Origin: an uncultured Oscillibacter sp.
GTDB taxonomy: Bacteria > Bacillota > Clostridia > Oscillospirales > Oscillospiraceae
DNA length: 29,893 nt
Direction of reading: 5' to 3'
Assembly: GCA_910587875.1 (NCBI GenBank)
Contig: CAJUOD010000022.1
Span: 1,038 to 30,930, forward strand
The position numbers and the translations under genes are program-made. The notes under the pieces were generated by a model. It was given only the letters and a program-made list of their open reading frames with translations. It ran no database searches and was not told where the DNA came from. This document shows positions 13,095 through 21,230 of this stretch, piece after piece. The stretch's first letter is position 1. The number at the start of each line of letters is the position of its first letter.

Positions 13095-14639
13095 TTAAGC
13101 GTACTTCGCCACAATGGCGTTCAGGTCCTCCCGGTGTTCCCGGGACCACTGATCCCAGCTCTGGCTTGCCGCCGCCGCGGCCTTCCCCAGCTCCACCAGC
13201 AGGGCGGGAATGTCCCGCTCCAGGATCACCGCCCCGGCCTCGCCGAAGCGGGCCTCATCCAGGGCGTCGCCGCCGCCCAGGAACAGGCGGAAGGCGGGCT
13301 GGGGCTTCTTGTCCTCCAGGCGCACGCCCCCCTGGAAGCCGATGGTCCCCGCCTGATGGGCGGCGCAGCTGGAGGGGCAGCCGGAAATCCGAATCCTGGG
13401 CAGGGCCCCGTCGGGAATTCCCGCCTCCCGGACCGCGCTTACTGCGGCCTGGAGCAGCCCCTGGCTGTCCCGAATGCCCTGCTGGCAGACCGTGGCCCCG
13501 ATGCAGGCCACGCTGTACTCAAACTCCGTCCTCGCCCCGTCCTCCGTGAGGGCCAGGACCTGTTCCGCCTGTTTGGCGGGGAGGTTGACGACATACAAGG
13601 TCTCGTCCGGCCCCACCCGGCACTCCGCGTTGCAGAGGTCCTTAATGGCGGCGTACAGCTGCGCGGGCTTCTCCGGCGGCAGGAGTCCGCCGACGGGGTG
13701 GTACTTCACCGCGTACAGCCCCGGCTGCTTCTGGGCGATGGCCCGGGGGTGGTCCAGGGTCTCCTCGGCCGCGCACACGTCGGCCAGGGCCTCCAGCCGG
13801 GGAAGCTCCAGCCCGCCCGCCGCCTTGGCGGCCTCCACGTTCTTCAAAAACGCCTCCCGGAGCCCCTCGGGCCCCAGGGTGTCCTGCATGAAGCGGGTCC
13901 GGGCCTTGGCCCGGTTCTCATAGTTGCCGTGTTGGCAGAAGGTATCCACCATGGCCTTGACGTAGTACAAAACATCCCCGGGCTTCACGGCCTCATCCAC
14001 CAGCACGCCCATCCGGTGCCCCTGGGCCCCCAGCCCCCCGGCGATGCGCAGGGAGAAGGTCCCGTCCGCCTGGGCCCGGAAGCCCATGTCCCGGAAGGCG
14101 CTGTGGACGGAGTCATCCGCCCCGTTGGAGAAGGCGATTTTCAGCTTCCGGGGCATGTGGATGCTCCGGCAGATGGAGAGCAGATAGTCCGTCACCGCCG
14201 CCGCGTAGGGGGACGGGTCGAAGGCCTCCCCCTCCTGCACGCCGGAGAGGGGGCTGCACATGACATTCCGGGGGTTGTCCCCGCCGCCGCCCCGGCAGAG
14301 AATGCCCGCCTCCATGGCCTCTTCCAGAATGGCGGGCACCTGCTCCGCCGGGAGGTCGTGGAGCTGCACCGTCTCGCAGGTGGTGAGCTTCATCCGCTGA
14401 ACGCCGTACTTTTCCACCGTGTCCGCCAGGAACTTCAGCCGCTCCAAGGTCAGCCGCCCGGCGGGCATCCGCAGCCGGAGCATGTGCTTCGCCGCGTCCC
14501 GCTGGGCATAGCTGCCCATGCCGCCGGAGCAGCCCTTGTAGTCCTTCCTGTCAATCTTGCCCTCCTGGAAGTCCCGGATCTTCTCCGAGAAGGTCCCGAT
14601 CTCCTCCCGGTAGGTCTGGAGCCATTTGGAGTCCACCAT
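13095..14639 (-). CDS. Siroheme [4Fe-4S] sulfite/nitrite reductase
   Basis: A 514-residue single-chain reductase that carries out a six-electron reduction of sulfite to sulfide or nitrite to ammonia. It has the twofold NIR/SIR repeat. The cluster/siroheme ligands are CIGATVC (379-385) and CPSSC (421-425). The substrate-pocket marks HMLRLRMPAG (52-61) and RKLKIAFSNG are kept, but the usual TTRQ motif is TTCE (86-89), so one pocket Arg is absent. The start MVDSKWLQTYREE follows GAGG; the upstream in-frame extension overlaps the promoter. No flavoprotein partner adjoins, so ferredoxin is the likely donor. Substrate choice cannot be decided from sequence. Confidence 0.88.
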   Translation of the reverse strand: MVDSKWLQTYREEIGTFSEKIRDFQEGKIDRKDYKGCSGGMGSYAQRDAAKHMLRLRMPAGRLTLERLKFLADTVEKYGVQRMKLTTCETVQLHDLPAEQVPAILEEAMEAGILCRGGGGDNPRNVMCSPLSGVQEGEAFDPSPYAAAVTDYLLSICRSIHMPRKLKIAFSNGADDSVHSAFRDMGFRAQADGTFSLRIAGGLGAQGHRMGVLVDEAVKPGDVLYYVKAMVDTFCQHGNYENRAKARTRFMQDTLGPEGLREAFLKNVEAAKAAGGLELPRLEALADVCAAEETLDHPRAIAQKQPGLYAVKYHPVGGLLPPEKPAQLYAAIKDLCNAECRVGPDETLYVVNLPAKQAEQVLALTEDGARTEFEYSVACIGATVCQQGIRDSQGLLQAAVSAVREAGIPDGALPRIRISGCPSSCAAHQAGTIGFQGGVRLEDKKPQPAFRLFLGGGDALDEARFGEAGAVILERDIPALLVELGKAAAAASQSWDQWSREHREDLNAIVAKYA

Positions 14640-14670
14640 ACGCACAGCCCTCTTTCCTAGTGTCCCGCCC

Positions 14671-14695
14671 TGACGGCGGGGAATGATCGCCGTCA
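14671..14695 (-). promoter_or_regulatory. Inverted repeat at the reductase transcription start
   Basis: TGACGGC (14671-14677) and GCCGTCA (14689-14695) abut the -10 of the reductase promoter. It could be a repressor site or a leader hairpin. Confidence 0.4.
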
Positions 14696-14723
14696 TTGTA
14701 CCACAAAGCCCGCCCCGCCGCAA
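14695..14723 (-). promoter_or_regulatory. Promoter of the reductase operon
   Basis: On the minus strand there is TTGCGG (14718-14723), 17 bases, then TGG-TACAAT (-10 at 14695-14700). Confidence 0.8.
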
Positions 14724-14744
14724 TCCCCAATCCGGCGAAATGGA

Positions 14745-14773
14745 TTGCGCCGGGCGGAAAACTGTGGTACACT
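14745..14773 (+). promoter_or_regulatory. Promoter of the nitroreductase gene
   Basis: TTGCGC (14745-14750), 17 bases, TGG-TACACT (-10 at 14768-14773). It is nearly a mirror image of the divergent reductase promoter: TGTACCACA at 14697-14705 and TGTGGTACA at 14763-14771. Confidence 0.8.
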
Positions 14774-14818
14774 GGCAGTATCCCCCATTTATCCTGTAAA
14801 GAAACGAGGAGACTTTCT

Positions 14819-15331
14819 ATGGACTTCCAAGCCCTCTCCGCCGCGCGGTACTCCCTGCGCAAGTTCGACCCCCGTCCCGTGGAACAGGACAAGCTGGACC
14901 TCATCCTGGAGGCCGGGCGGAACGCCCCCACGGCCCACAACTACCAGCCCCAGCGCATTTTTGTGCTCCAAACCCCGGAGTCCCTGGAGAAGGCCGACGC
15001 CTGCTCCGGCTCCCACTTCAATCCCCCGGTCATCCTGGCGGTGGCCTACGACCCCGCCGTCTCCTGGAAGCGGGAGTATGACGGCAAGGACCACGGGGAA
15101 ATTGACGCCGCCATCGCCGCCACCCAGATGATGCTCCAGGCGGCGGACCTGGGCCTGGGCACCACCTATGTGGGCATGTTCCAGCCGGAGAAGCTCCTGG
15201 CGGCCTTCCCCGAGATGGCGGGCACGGTTCCCATCGCCCTGCTGCCCCTGGGCTACCCGGCGGAGGGCGCCCACCCCGCCCGGCTCCACACGGACCGCAA
15301 GCCCATGGAGGAGCTGGTGAAGTACCTGTAA
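14819..15331 (+). CDS. Nitroreductase family flavoprotein
   Basis: A 170-residue short nitroreductase, expected to bind FMN as a homodimer and use NAD(P)H. The N-terminal block LSAARYSLRKFDPRPVEQDK, then LILEAGRNAPTAHNYQPQRI, is the FMN-binding signature (R-S-R-x-F-like, 'APTAxNxQPxxF'), and AADLGLGTTYVGMF is the second FMN contact region. The ATG follows GAGGAG. It is divergent from the sulfite/nitrite reductase operon and ends at a strong terminator. Natural substrates of this subgroup are generally unknown; quinones, nitro-compounds or flavin reduction are possible. Confidence 0.92.
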   Translation: MDFQALSAARYSLRKFDPRPVEQDKLDLILEAGRNAPTAHNYQPQRIFVLQTPESLEKADACSGSHFNPPVILAVAYDPAVSWKREYDGKDHGEIDAAIAATQMMLQAADLGLGTTYVGMFQPEKLLAAFPEMAGTVPIALLPLGYPAEGAHPARLHTDRKPMEELVKYL

Positions 15332-15344
15332 GGCGAATACAAGA

Positions 15345-15388
15345 ACGGCCTCGTGGCGCTTCCGCGTCATGAGGCCGTCCCTTTTTTG
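15345..15388 (+). terminator. Terminator between nitroreductase and the second MATE gene
   Basis: ACGGCCTC (15345-15352) pairs with GAGGCCGT (15371-15378), with further inner pairing around a CTTC loop, and is followed by six T. Confidence 0.9.
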
Positions 15389-15398
15389 ATTCACTGTA

Positions 15399-16712
15399 TC
15401 ACGCAGAGGCGCTCCTGTCCGCCCGGATCTTCAGCGCCAGCGCGGCCCCGGCGGTCAGCGTCTGCGCCAGCGGCATGCTCCACCACACGCCGTCCTGCCC
15501 CAGGCCCGCCATCCGAGGCAGGAACAGCAGCAGCAGCAGCACCTGGAATACCGGCTCCATGTAGACCAGCGCATAGGAGTACCCTGTCCTTTCCGTGGCG
15601 TAAAAGACGGCGGTGGTGACCCGGGAGAAGGCCAGAAACAGATAGCTGCTCAAAAAGACCGGCAGAACCGCCGCGACGTTTTCAGCCGTTGCCGCCGACG
15701 CGCCGAGCACTGGGCCAATCCGTCCCCGGGCGGCGTACACCCCCGCCATGCAGAGCACCGCCAGCACCGCCGCCGTGCCGTACGCCAGCCTCCTGGTCCG
15801 GAGGACGGCCTCGGTATCCTTTTCCCCGTAATACCGGCTGACCAGCGGCTGGCTCCCGTCCCCAACGCCCTGCACCAGCAGGCACACGATGGCAAACACA
15901 TAGGCAATGCAGGCATAGCTGGCCACCGCCATTTCCCCGCCGTACCGCATGGAAAAGCGATTCATAAACATCTGGGAAATCAGCGGGGTAAAGGCGATGC
16001 CGAAGGGGGCGATCCCGATTTTGAAAATGTCCCTGGCGCACCTGACCATCCCCTTGCGCTCCAGGCCCCAAACCGGAATCCCGTGCCGGGCCAGGTAGAG
16101 GAAGCCGCCGAGGGCGGTGAGGGCCTGCCCGATAACGGTGGCAAGGGCGGCCCCCGCCACGCTCCACTCATAGACCCACACAAACAGGTAGTCCAGTACG
16201 ATGTTGCAGAGGAACCCGGCGATCATGGTCCCCATGGCGAACCGAGCTCCGCCGTTGTTGCGGATGACGGGGACCACCCCCGTGGCGAAGATCTGGAAGA
16301 CCGTGCCCAGGGCGATGTATTCCAGGTACTCCACCCCCAGCGTCACCATCTCCCCGGCGGCCCCCAGCAGCCCCAGGACCGGCCTCATGGCGGCAAACAG
16401 CAAAACGGTCAGCAGGGCGCTGGCGGCCAGCAGCAGCAAAGTGGTGCAGCGCAGGTATCGCCTCGCCTCCTCCTGTCTGCCGGAGGAGCGGCTGAGGGTG
16501 TACATGACGGCTCCGCCCATGCCGATGCCGGTGCCCAGGGCCTGGAGGAGAGACACCACCGGGTAGGCGATGTTGATGGTGGACAGTCCGACGTCCCCCA
16601 CGCTGCGGCCCACAAAAAAGCCGTCCACGATGGTGTAAACTCCCGACAGGGCGAAGGCCAGGACGGAGGGGACGACATAGGCATAAAAGGTCTTGCAGGC
16701 GTTCCGGTTCAT
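15399..16712 (-). CDS. MATE family efflux transporter (second copy)
   Basis: A 437-residue MATE pump with about twelve spans. The start MNRNACKTFYAYVVPSVLAF and SGVYTIVDGFFVGRSVGDVG give the family's first-helix signature, and the second half begins near FKIGIAPFGIAFTPLISQMF with FMNRFSMRYGGEMAVASYA. Sequence is clearly different from the pump at 7665-8999, so it is not a recent duplication. Its ATG overlaps the marR stop by four bases (ATGA), so the pair is translationally coupled and regulator-controlled. The transported compound is unknown. Confidence 0.93.
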   Translation of the reverse strand: MNRNACKTFYAYVVPSVLAFALSGVYTIVDGFFVGRSVGDVGLSTINIAYPVVSLLQALGTGIGMGGAVMYTLSRSSGRQEEARRYLRCTTLLLLAASALLTVLLFAAMRPVLGLLGAAGEMVTLGVEYLEYIALGTVFQIFATGVVPVIRNNGGARFAMGTMIAGFLCNIVLDYLFVWVYEWSVAGAALATVIGQALTALGGFLYLARHGIPVWGLERKGMVRCARDIFKIGIAPFGIAFTPLISQMFMNRFSMRYGGEMAVASYACIAYVFAIVCLLVQGVGDGSQPLVSRYYGEKDTEAVLRTRRLAYGTAAVLAVLCMAGVYAARGRIGPVLGASAATAENVAAVLPVFLSSYLFLAFSRVTTAVFYATERTGYSYALVYMEPVFQVLLLLLFLPRMAGLGQDGVWWSMPLAQTLTAGAALALKIRADRSASA

Positions 16713-17137
16713 CTCTTCTCCATTTCCTTCTCAAAGACGGTGTTGAACAGGGTGATGTCGTTGATCATCTGCTCCGCCCGCTCCCTCCCCATGAGGGTAA
16801 GGACGGCGCGCTCCAGCTCGCGGAGGGGTGTCAGGACCTCCCGGGCATAGGAGGCCCCCGCCTCCGTCAGGGCCACCAGCTTTTCCCGCCGGTCCCCCAC
16901 CCCTGGGGAGAGGACCACGCGCTCCTCGTTTTTCAAGGAGCGGATGACGCTGTTGACCGTCTGCTTCGTCAGGCCCGTGCACTCGCAGATCATTTTCTGC
17001 GTCATGGCCTCCCGCCCGTCCAGGGCGTAGAGGACAAACAGCAGATAGGAATTGATCCCGTGGGCGTCCGCCCAACGGGTGTACAGAGCGTTGGCCTGTC
17101 CCCACGCCCCCCAGAGCTTCTTGTCGTCCGGCAGCAT
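16709..17137 (-). CDS. MarR family regulator of the second MATE pump
   Basis: A 142-residue winged-helix protein. The DNA-binding region is AMTQKMICECTGLTKQTVNSVIRSLKNEERV, with a wing VLSPGVGDRREKLVALTEAG, followed by a dimerisation helix. The ATG follows AAGGAGG. It lies first in a two-gene operon with the MATE pump behind a consensus promoter that overlaps a palindromic operator, the arrangement of self-repressed, drug-inducible efflux units. Its recognition helix (TGLTKQTVNS) resembles that of the first MarR (FALTKQTVHS), in line with the shared operator core. Confidence 0.92.
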   Translation of the reverse strand: MLPDDKKLWGAWGQANALYTRWADAHGINSYLLFVLYALDGREAMTQKMICECTGLTKQTVNSVIRSLKNEERVVLSPGVGDRREKLVALTEAGASYAREVLTPLRELERAVLTLMGRERAEQMINDITLFNTVFEKEMEKR

Positions 17138-17163
17138 AGACCGAACCTCCTTTTCGTTGCGTT

Positions 17164-17199
17164 ATATACTATTATAGTATATATACATACTATTGTCAA
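17164..17199 (-). promoter_or_regulatory. Consensus promoter with palindromic operator of the second marR-MATE operon
   Basis: On the minus strand there is TTGACA (17194-17199), 17 bases and TATAAT (17171-17176), a perfect SigA pair. ATATACTA (17164-17171) and TAGTATAT (17175-17182) form an 8-bp palindrome over the -10. A further ATACTAT half-site is at 17187-17193. Confidence 0.9.
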
Positions 17200-17218
17200 G
17201 CGTTTTCCACTTCCGAAT

Positions 17219-17256
17219 CAAAAAGAAAAACGCGCGATTTCCAATCGCGCGTTTCT
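17219..17256 (-). terminator. Terminator of dacF
   Basis: AAACGCGCGATT (17228-17239) pairs with AATCGCGCGTTT (17243-17254). On the minus strand TTCTTTTTG follows. It separates dacF from the marR promoter. Confidence 0.88.
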
Positions 17257-17278
17257 TGAGGCTCGGTATAAAATGGTA

Positions 17279-18646
17279 CTACCTTCTCTTCCGGCTCCCC
17301 CGGTAGCTTCCCCGGCGGCCCGGGCCGCCGACGCTGCGGCCGTAACGGTAGCGCCGCCGGCTGAACAGCAGCCGCCAGCCGCCGAAGATCACCAGCAGCA
17401 CCAGGAGAACGCCCAGGATGACCTTCGCCGTGGTGGTGGAGAGGAAGTTCTTCACGTCCCGCCAGAGGATGCGGATGCGGGACGCCTCCACGCTGGTATA
17501 GGCCAGCAGGTCCACCTCCGCCAGCTCCTCCCCGTCCAGGGAGACGGTCATGGAGCCCAGCACGTCTCCCTCGTTTATAGGGGCCTCCACGGGGTCGGAC
17601 TTCAGCGTGACGGTTTTCTCCAGCTCCTCCAGATTCACGCCCTTGGGCAGCAGCAGCTCCACCGCCTTTGCGGGGCGGAGGGTCACGTGGTCCGTGGAGG
17701 ACAGGGACACCGGGGCCTCCCCGGCCACGTCGTCCTCCTTCAGAACGGTCTGATAGGCGAAGTTGTCGAAAGCCCAGTTATAGAGCTTGTCCGTATACAC
17801 AAAGCTGTAGGTCCACCAGGTGCCCTTCTCGTCCTGGGTCCGCTCGGCCCCCAGGATGACACAGAGGAGATCCATGCTGGCGTGCTGGGCCGTGGTGACC
17901 AGGCAGTTCCCCGCCATGGAGTGGGACCCGGTTTTCACGCCGTGGACGTCGGCGTTGTAGTACTCCCGTCCGCTTCGGATCAGGAAGTTCGTGTTGTTCA
18001 GCACCCGCTCCTCGGACATGTTGGTGGCCGGGACCACGTGGGAGCTGGCGTCGCAGACGGTCATGAACATGGGGTGCTCCAGGGCCGCCTTGGTGATGAG
18101 GTACAGGTCCCAGGCGGAGGTGTAGTGCTGGGAGTCGTGGTAGCCGTGGGGGTTCATAAAGTGGGTGTTCTCACAGCCCAGCTCCCGGGCCTTGGCGTTC
18201 ATCCGGTCCACGAAGCTCTCCACGCTGCCGGAGATCTTCTCCGCCAGGATGGCCCCGGCCTCGTTGGCGGAAACCACCATCAGGCAGTAGAGAAGCTCCT
18301 CCACCGTCAGGATCTCCCCCGCCTCGATGCCCGCCGTGCTGCCGTCCTCCGCCAGGCCCTCCAGGGCCGTGGGGGTGGCGGTGACCTCCTGGTTCAGCTT
18401 CAGCCGCCCCTCATCCACGGCCTCCAGCACCAGCAGGCAGGTCATGATCTTGGTGAGGCTGGCGGGGTAGAGCTCGTCCCGCTCATTCATGGCGTAGAGC
18501 ACCGCCCCGGTCTTCCGGTCCACCAGCAGGGCGGCCTTGGCCTCCACGGACGGGTCCGACACCCGGGCCGCCTGGGCGGGGACGGCCAGCTGTCCCATCA
18601 GCAGAAGGGCCAGGAAAAAAACTGATAAAAAGCGCCTTGTTTTCAT
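17279..18646 (-). CDS. dacF: D-alanyl-D-alanine carboxypeptidase, PBP5/DacF type
   Basis: A 455-residue low-molecular-mass penicillin-binding protein that trims the terminal D-Ala of peptidoglycan stem peptides outside the membrane. It has a signal peptide ending near PAQAA, active-site SxxK as SLTK (63-66), SAN (126-128) and KTG (238-240), a PBP5-like beta-rich C-domain, then a real membrane span (VILGVLLVLLVIFGGWRLLF) and a strongly basic tail rich in Arg. GGGGG lies too close for the first in-frame ATG, so the second (MKTRRF) is chosen. DacF versus DacA or DacB cannot be settled by eye; in spore formers such enzymes act in vegetative wall or cortex. Divergent from the comEA operon. Confidence 0.9.
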   Translation of the reverse strand: MKTRRFLSVFFLALLLMGQLAVPAQAARVSDPSVEAKAALLVDRKTGAVLYAMNERDELYPASLTKIMTCLLVLEAVDEGRLKLNQEVTATPTALEGLAEDGSTAGIEAGEILTVEELLYCLMVVSANEAGAILAEKISGSVESFVDRMNAKARELGCENTHFMNPHGYHDSQHYTSAWDLYLITKAALEHPMFMTVCDASSHVVPATNMSEERVLNNTNFLIRSGREYYNADVHGVKTGSHSMAGNCLVTTAQHASMDLLCVILGAERTQDEKGTWWTYSFVYTDKLYNWAFDNFAYQTVLKEDDVAGEAPVSLSSTDHVTLRPAKAVELLLPKGVNLEELEKTVTLKSDPVEAPINEGDVLGSMTVSLDGEELAEVDLLAYTSVEASRIRILWRDVKNFLSTTTAKVILGVLLVLLVIFGGWRLLFSRRRYRYGRSVGGPGRRGSYRGSRKRR

Positions 18647-18764
18647 GTCCATCCCCCAGAATTTGTGTTATAATAGTCCCTGGCAAGGGGCGGAAACGGC
18701 GGCTCCCCGCCGCCGCTCGACGATTTCCCTTACAGTATACCAAAAAAAACGGAGGAACGCAACT

Positions 18765-19139
18765 GTGGAGACGCGCCGAAAAATCGCCCGTGGAGAATGG
18801 GCCCTGCTGGGCCTGACGGGGCTGTTTTTGTGCCTGCTCCTGGGCCTGTTCCTCCGGGACCGGGCGGCCCTGGAGGCCCCGGCCTCCGTGGAGACCCGCC
18901 TGACCGCCCCCGTGGAGGAGGTCCGGCCGGACCCGTCGCCGGTGAACCTCAACGCCGCGGACGAGGCGGCTTTGACGGCCCTGCCCGGCATCGGGGAGGA
19001 GCTGGCGGCACGGATTGTGGAATACCGGGAGGAACACGGACCCTTTGAAACCGTGGAGGATTTGACGGAAGTCTCCGGCATCGGCCAGGGAAAGCTGGCG
19101 GCGCTGGAGGGACTTGTGACAGTGGAGGACAGTGAATGA
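18765..19139 (+). CDS. ComEA-like helix-hairpin-helix protein
   Basis: A 124-residue GTG-started protein with GGAGG nine bases upstream. A short basic N-end is followed by one membrane span (WALLGLTGLFLCLLLGLFL), a linker, and two helix-hairpin-helix motifs: VNLNAADEAALTALPGIGEE and DLTEVSGIGQGKLAALEGLV. This is the DNA-binding domain of ComEA, the surface receptor for DNA uptake in competence. It lacks the SLBB domain of longer ComEA proteins. It overlaps the response regulator start (ATGA), so it heads a coupled four-gene operon and may not be a competence gene in practice. An extended -10 (TGT-TATAAT at about 18667-18675) lies upstream. Confidence 0.85.
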   Translation: METRRKIARGEWALLGLTGLFLCLLLGLFLRDRAALEAPASVETRLTAPVEEVRPDPSPVNLNAADEAALTALPGIGEELAARIVEYREEHGPFETVEDLTEVSGIGQGKLAALEGLVTVEDSE

Positions 19140-19813
19140 AAATACTGGTGGTGGACGACGAGCGGACCCTGGTGAAGGGGATCAAATTCAATCTGGAGAA
19201 CGAGGGCTATGAGGTGGAGTGCGCCTATGACGGCGCCGCCGCCGTGGAGCTGGCCCGGGAGGGCAAGCTGGACCTCATCATCCTGGATCTGATGATGCCG
19301 GAGGTGGACGGGCTGGAGGCCTGCATGCGCATCCGGGAGTTCTCCAACGTGCCCGTCATCATGCTGACGGCCAAGAGCGAGGACGCGGACAAGCTCATGG
19401 GCTTCGAGTGCGGGGCGGACGACTACCTGACCAAGCCCTTCAACATCCTGGAGCTCAAGGCCCGGGTCCGGGCCCTGCTCCGCCGGGCCGCCGGGGTCCA
19501 GCGGACCCGGGGCAGCATTCTGACGGCGGGGGGCATCACCCTGAACACGGAGGAGCGCTCCGCCGCCCGGGGAGACACCCACGTGGACCTGACCGCCAAG
19601 GAGTACGACCTCATCGAGCTTCTGATGCGCAACCCCCGGCGGGTGTACAGCCGGGAGAATCTCATGAACGTGGTCTGGGGCTACAGCTACGCCGGGGACT
19701 ACCGGACGGTGGACGTGCACATCCGCCGCCTCCGGGAGAAACTGGAGGAAAACCCGGCGGAGCCGGACCACATTATGACCAAGTGGGGGGTGGGGTACTA
19801 TTTCAAGGAATGA
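19136..19813 (+). CDS. OmpR/PhoB-family response regulator
   Basis: A 225-residue regulator. The receiver domain (1-118) has the acid pair DD (7-8), phospho-acceptor D51 in LIILDLMMPEVDG, Thr in MLTAK and K100 in YLTKPF. The C-terminal winged helix has LTAKEYDLIELLMRNPRRVY and RTVDVHIRRLREKLEENP. It should bind direct repeats on DNA when phosphorylated by the histidine kinase encoded next. Residues of the recognition region are like those of the PhoP/WalR class of Firmicutes. It starts in a four-base overlap with comEA; its TGA lies just before the kinase. Confidence 0.95.
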   Translation: MKILVVDDERTLVKGIKFNLENEGYEVECAYDGAAAVELAREGKLDLIILDLMMPEVDGLEACMRIREFSNVPVIMLTAKSEDADKLMGFECGADDYLTKPFNILELKARVRALLRRAAGVQRTRGSILTAGGITLNTEERSAARGDTHVDLTAKEYDLIELLMRNPRRVYSRENLMNVVWGYSYAGDYRTVDVHIRRLREKLEENPAEPDHIMTKWGVGYYFKE

Positions 19814-19853
19814 ACGCCCCCGCTACTGGGGAAGCCTCCAGTTCCGCTTCGGC

Positions 19854-21230
19854 GTGAGCTACATCGCCGTCATTCTGGCGGTGCTGCTGCTGCTGAACAC
19901 CTATCCCCTGCTGGTGTCCGAGGATCTGGTCTTCCACTCCAAGGCCACCAACCTCCAGAGCAGCGTCTCCGTCATGGTCAACGCCCTCTCCGGCCTCTCC
20001 CCCCTGACGGAGGAGAACGTGGCCGACGCCATGGCCGTGGCGGAGGAGGCGGGCCTCTCCCGCATCCTGGTCACCGACGGCGCGGGCCGCGTGCTCTACG
20101 ACACCCGGGAGACCGGATCCGCCGTGGGAAACCTGGCCCTGTACACGGAAATCGTCCAGGCCCTGCTGGGCTACGACGCCTTCAGCTGCACCTACCGCCG
20201 GGGGGCCTTCCGCAGCCGGGCCTCCTCTCCCATCATGTACCAGAGCCAGGTCATCGGCGCGGTGTACGCCTACGAGTACGACACCCAGCAGGCCGCCCTG
20301 CTCTCCGGCCTTCAGGAGACGCTGCTGCGGCTGTCCTTCGTGGCCGGAGCCCTGGTGCTGGTGCTGAGCCTGGTGCTCTCCAAGGCCCTGACCCGCAAGA
20401 TCGGCCTGCTCCTCACCGCCATCCGGCAGGTGCGGGAGGGGGCCTACAGCCACCGGGCGGACATCCGGGGCCGGGATGAGATCGCCCAGATCGGTTATGA
20501 GTTCAACAGCCTGACGGACCGCCTCCAGACCACGGAGACCGCCCGCCGCCGCTTTGTCTCCGACGCATCCCACGAGCTGAAGACCCCCCTGGCGGCCATC
20601 CGCCTCCTGTCCGACTCCATCCTCCAGACGGAGAACATCGACCGGGAGACCACCAAGGAGTTCGTCACCGACATCGGCCGGGAGGCGGAACGCCTCTCCC
20701 GCATCACGGAGGACCTCCTCCGCCTCACCCGGCTGGACAGCGGCGTGCTGGATCCCCCGGCGGCGGTGGACATCCTGCCCGTCCTGGAGCAGGTCATGCG
20801 GATGATGAACCTGGTGGCCCAGGAGAAGGGCGTGGACCTCACCTACTCCGCCGGGGGAGAGTGCCAGGTCTTAGGCACCCGGGACGAGACCCATCAGGTC
20901 ATCTACAACCTGGTGGACAACGCCGTGAAGTACTCCGCCATCGGCGGAAGCGTCCAGGTCTCCCTGGAGCGGGTGGGGGACCTGGTGGTCCTCACCGTGG
21001 CGGACAACGGCGCGGGCATCCCTGAGGCGGACCTGCCCCGGATCTTTGAGCGCTTCTACCGGGTGGACAAGGCCCGGTCCCGGGCCGCCGGGGGCACGGG
21101 CCTGGGGCTCTCCATCGTCAGCGACACGGTGAAGCGCCGGGGCGGCGTGGTGGAGGCCGCCAACCGCCCGGGCGGAGGCGCGGTGTTCACCGTCCGCTGG
21201 CCCGCTTTGGAGAGGAGGGAGGAGACGTGA
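19854..21230 (+). CDS. Sensor histidine kinase
   Basis: A membrane kinase of at least 458 residues: span 1 (about 3-20), an extracytoplasmic sensor domain (22-150), span 2 (about 155-178), a HAMP linker, HisKA with the phospho-acceptor H240 in SDASHELKTPLAAIR, and HATPase_c with N box (NLVDNAVKYS), G1 DNGAGI, F box and G2 TGLGLSI. It phosphorylates the overlapping-operon regulator. The start is doubtful: the GTG at 19854 has no good ribosome site, and the 14 codons before it in the same frame (RPRYWGSLQFRFG) look like genuine N-terminal kinase sequence. The natural ATG at 19810 (overlapping the regulator stop) is out of frame by one base. See findings. Confidence 0.9.
   Translation: MSYIAVILAVLLLLNTYPLLVSEDLVFHSKATNLQSSVSVMVNALSGLSPLTEENVADAMAVAEEAGLSRILVTDGAGRVLYDTRETGSAVGNLALYTEIVQALLGYDAFSCTYRRGAFRSRASSPIMYQSQVIGAVYAYEYDTQQAALLSGLQETLLRLSFVAGALVLVLSLVLSKALTRKIGLLLTAIRQVREGAYSHRADIRGRDEIAQIGYEFNSLTDRLQTTETARRRFVSDASHELKTPLAAIRLLSDSILQTENIDRETTKEFVTDIGREAERLSRITEDLLRLTRLDSGVLDPPAAVDILPVLEQVMRMMNLVAQEKGVDLTYSAGGECQVLGTRDETHQVIYNLVDNAVKYSAIGGSVQVSLERVGDLVVLTVADNGAGIPEADLPRIFERFYRVDKARSRAAGGTGLGLSIVSDTVKRRGGVVEAANRPGGGAVFTVRWPALERREET

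Noticed and set aside
12615..14660. A 681-codon open frame on the plus strand
   Set aside because: It is antisense to the binding-protein and reductase genes, reads as Pro/Arg/Gly/Ala-rich low-complexity sequence, and results from strong GC at third positions.
17060..18625. A 521-codon plus-strand frame opposite dacF
   Set aside because: It runs through the marR promoter and the dacF terminator; dacF has all three penicillin-binding motifs.
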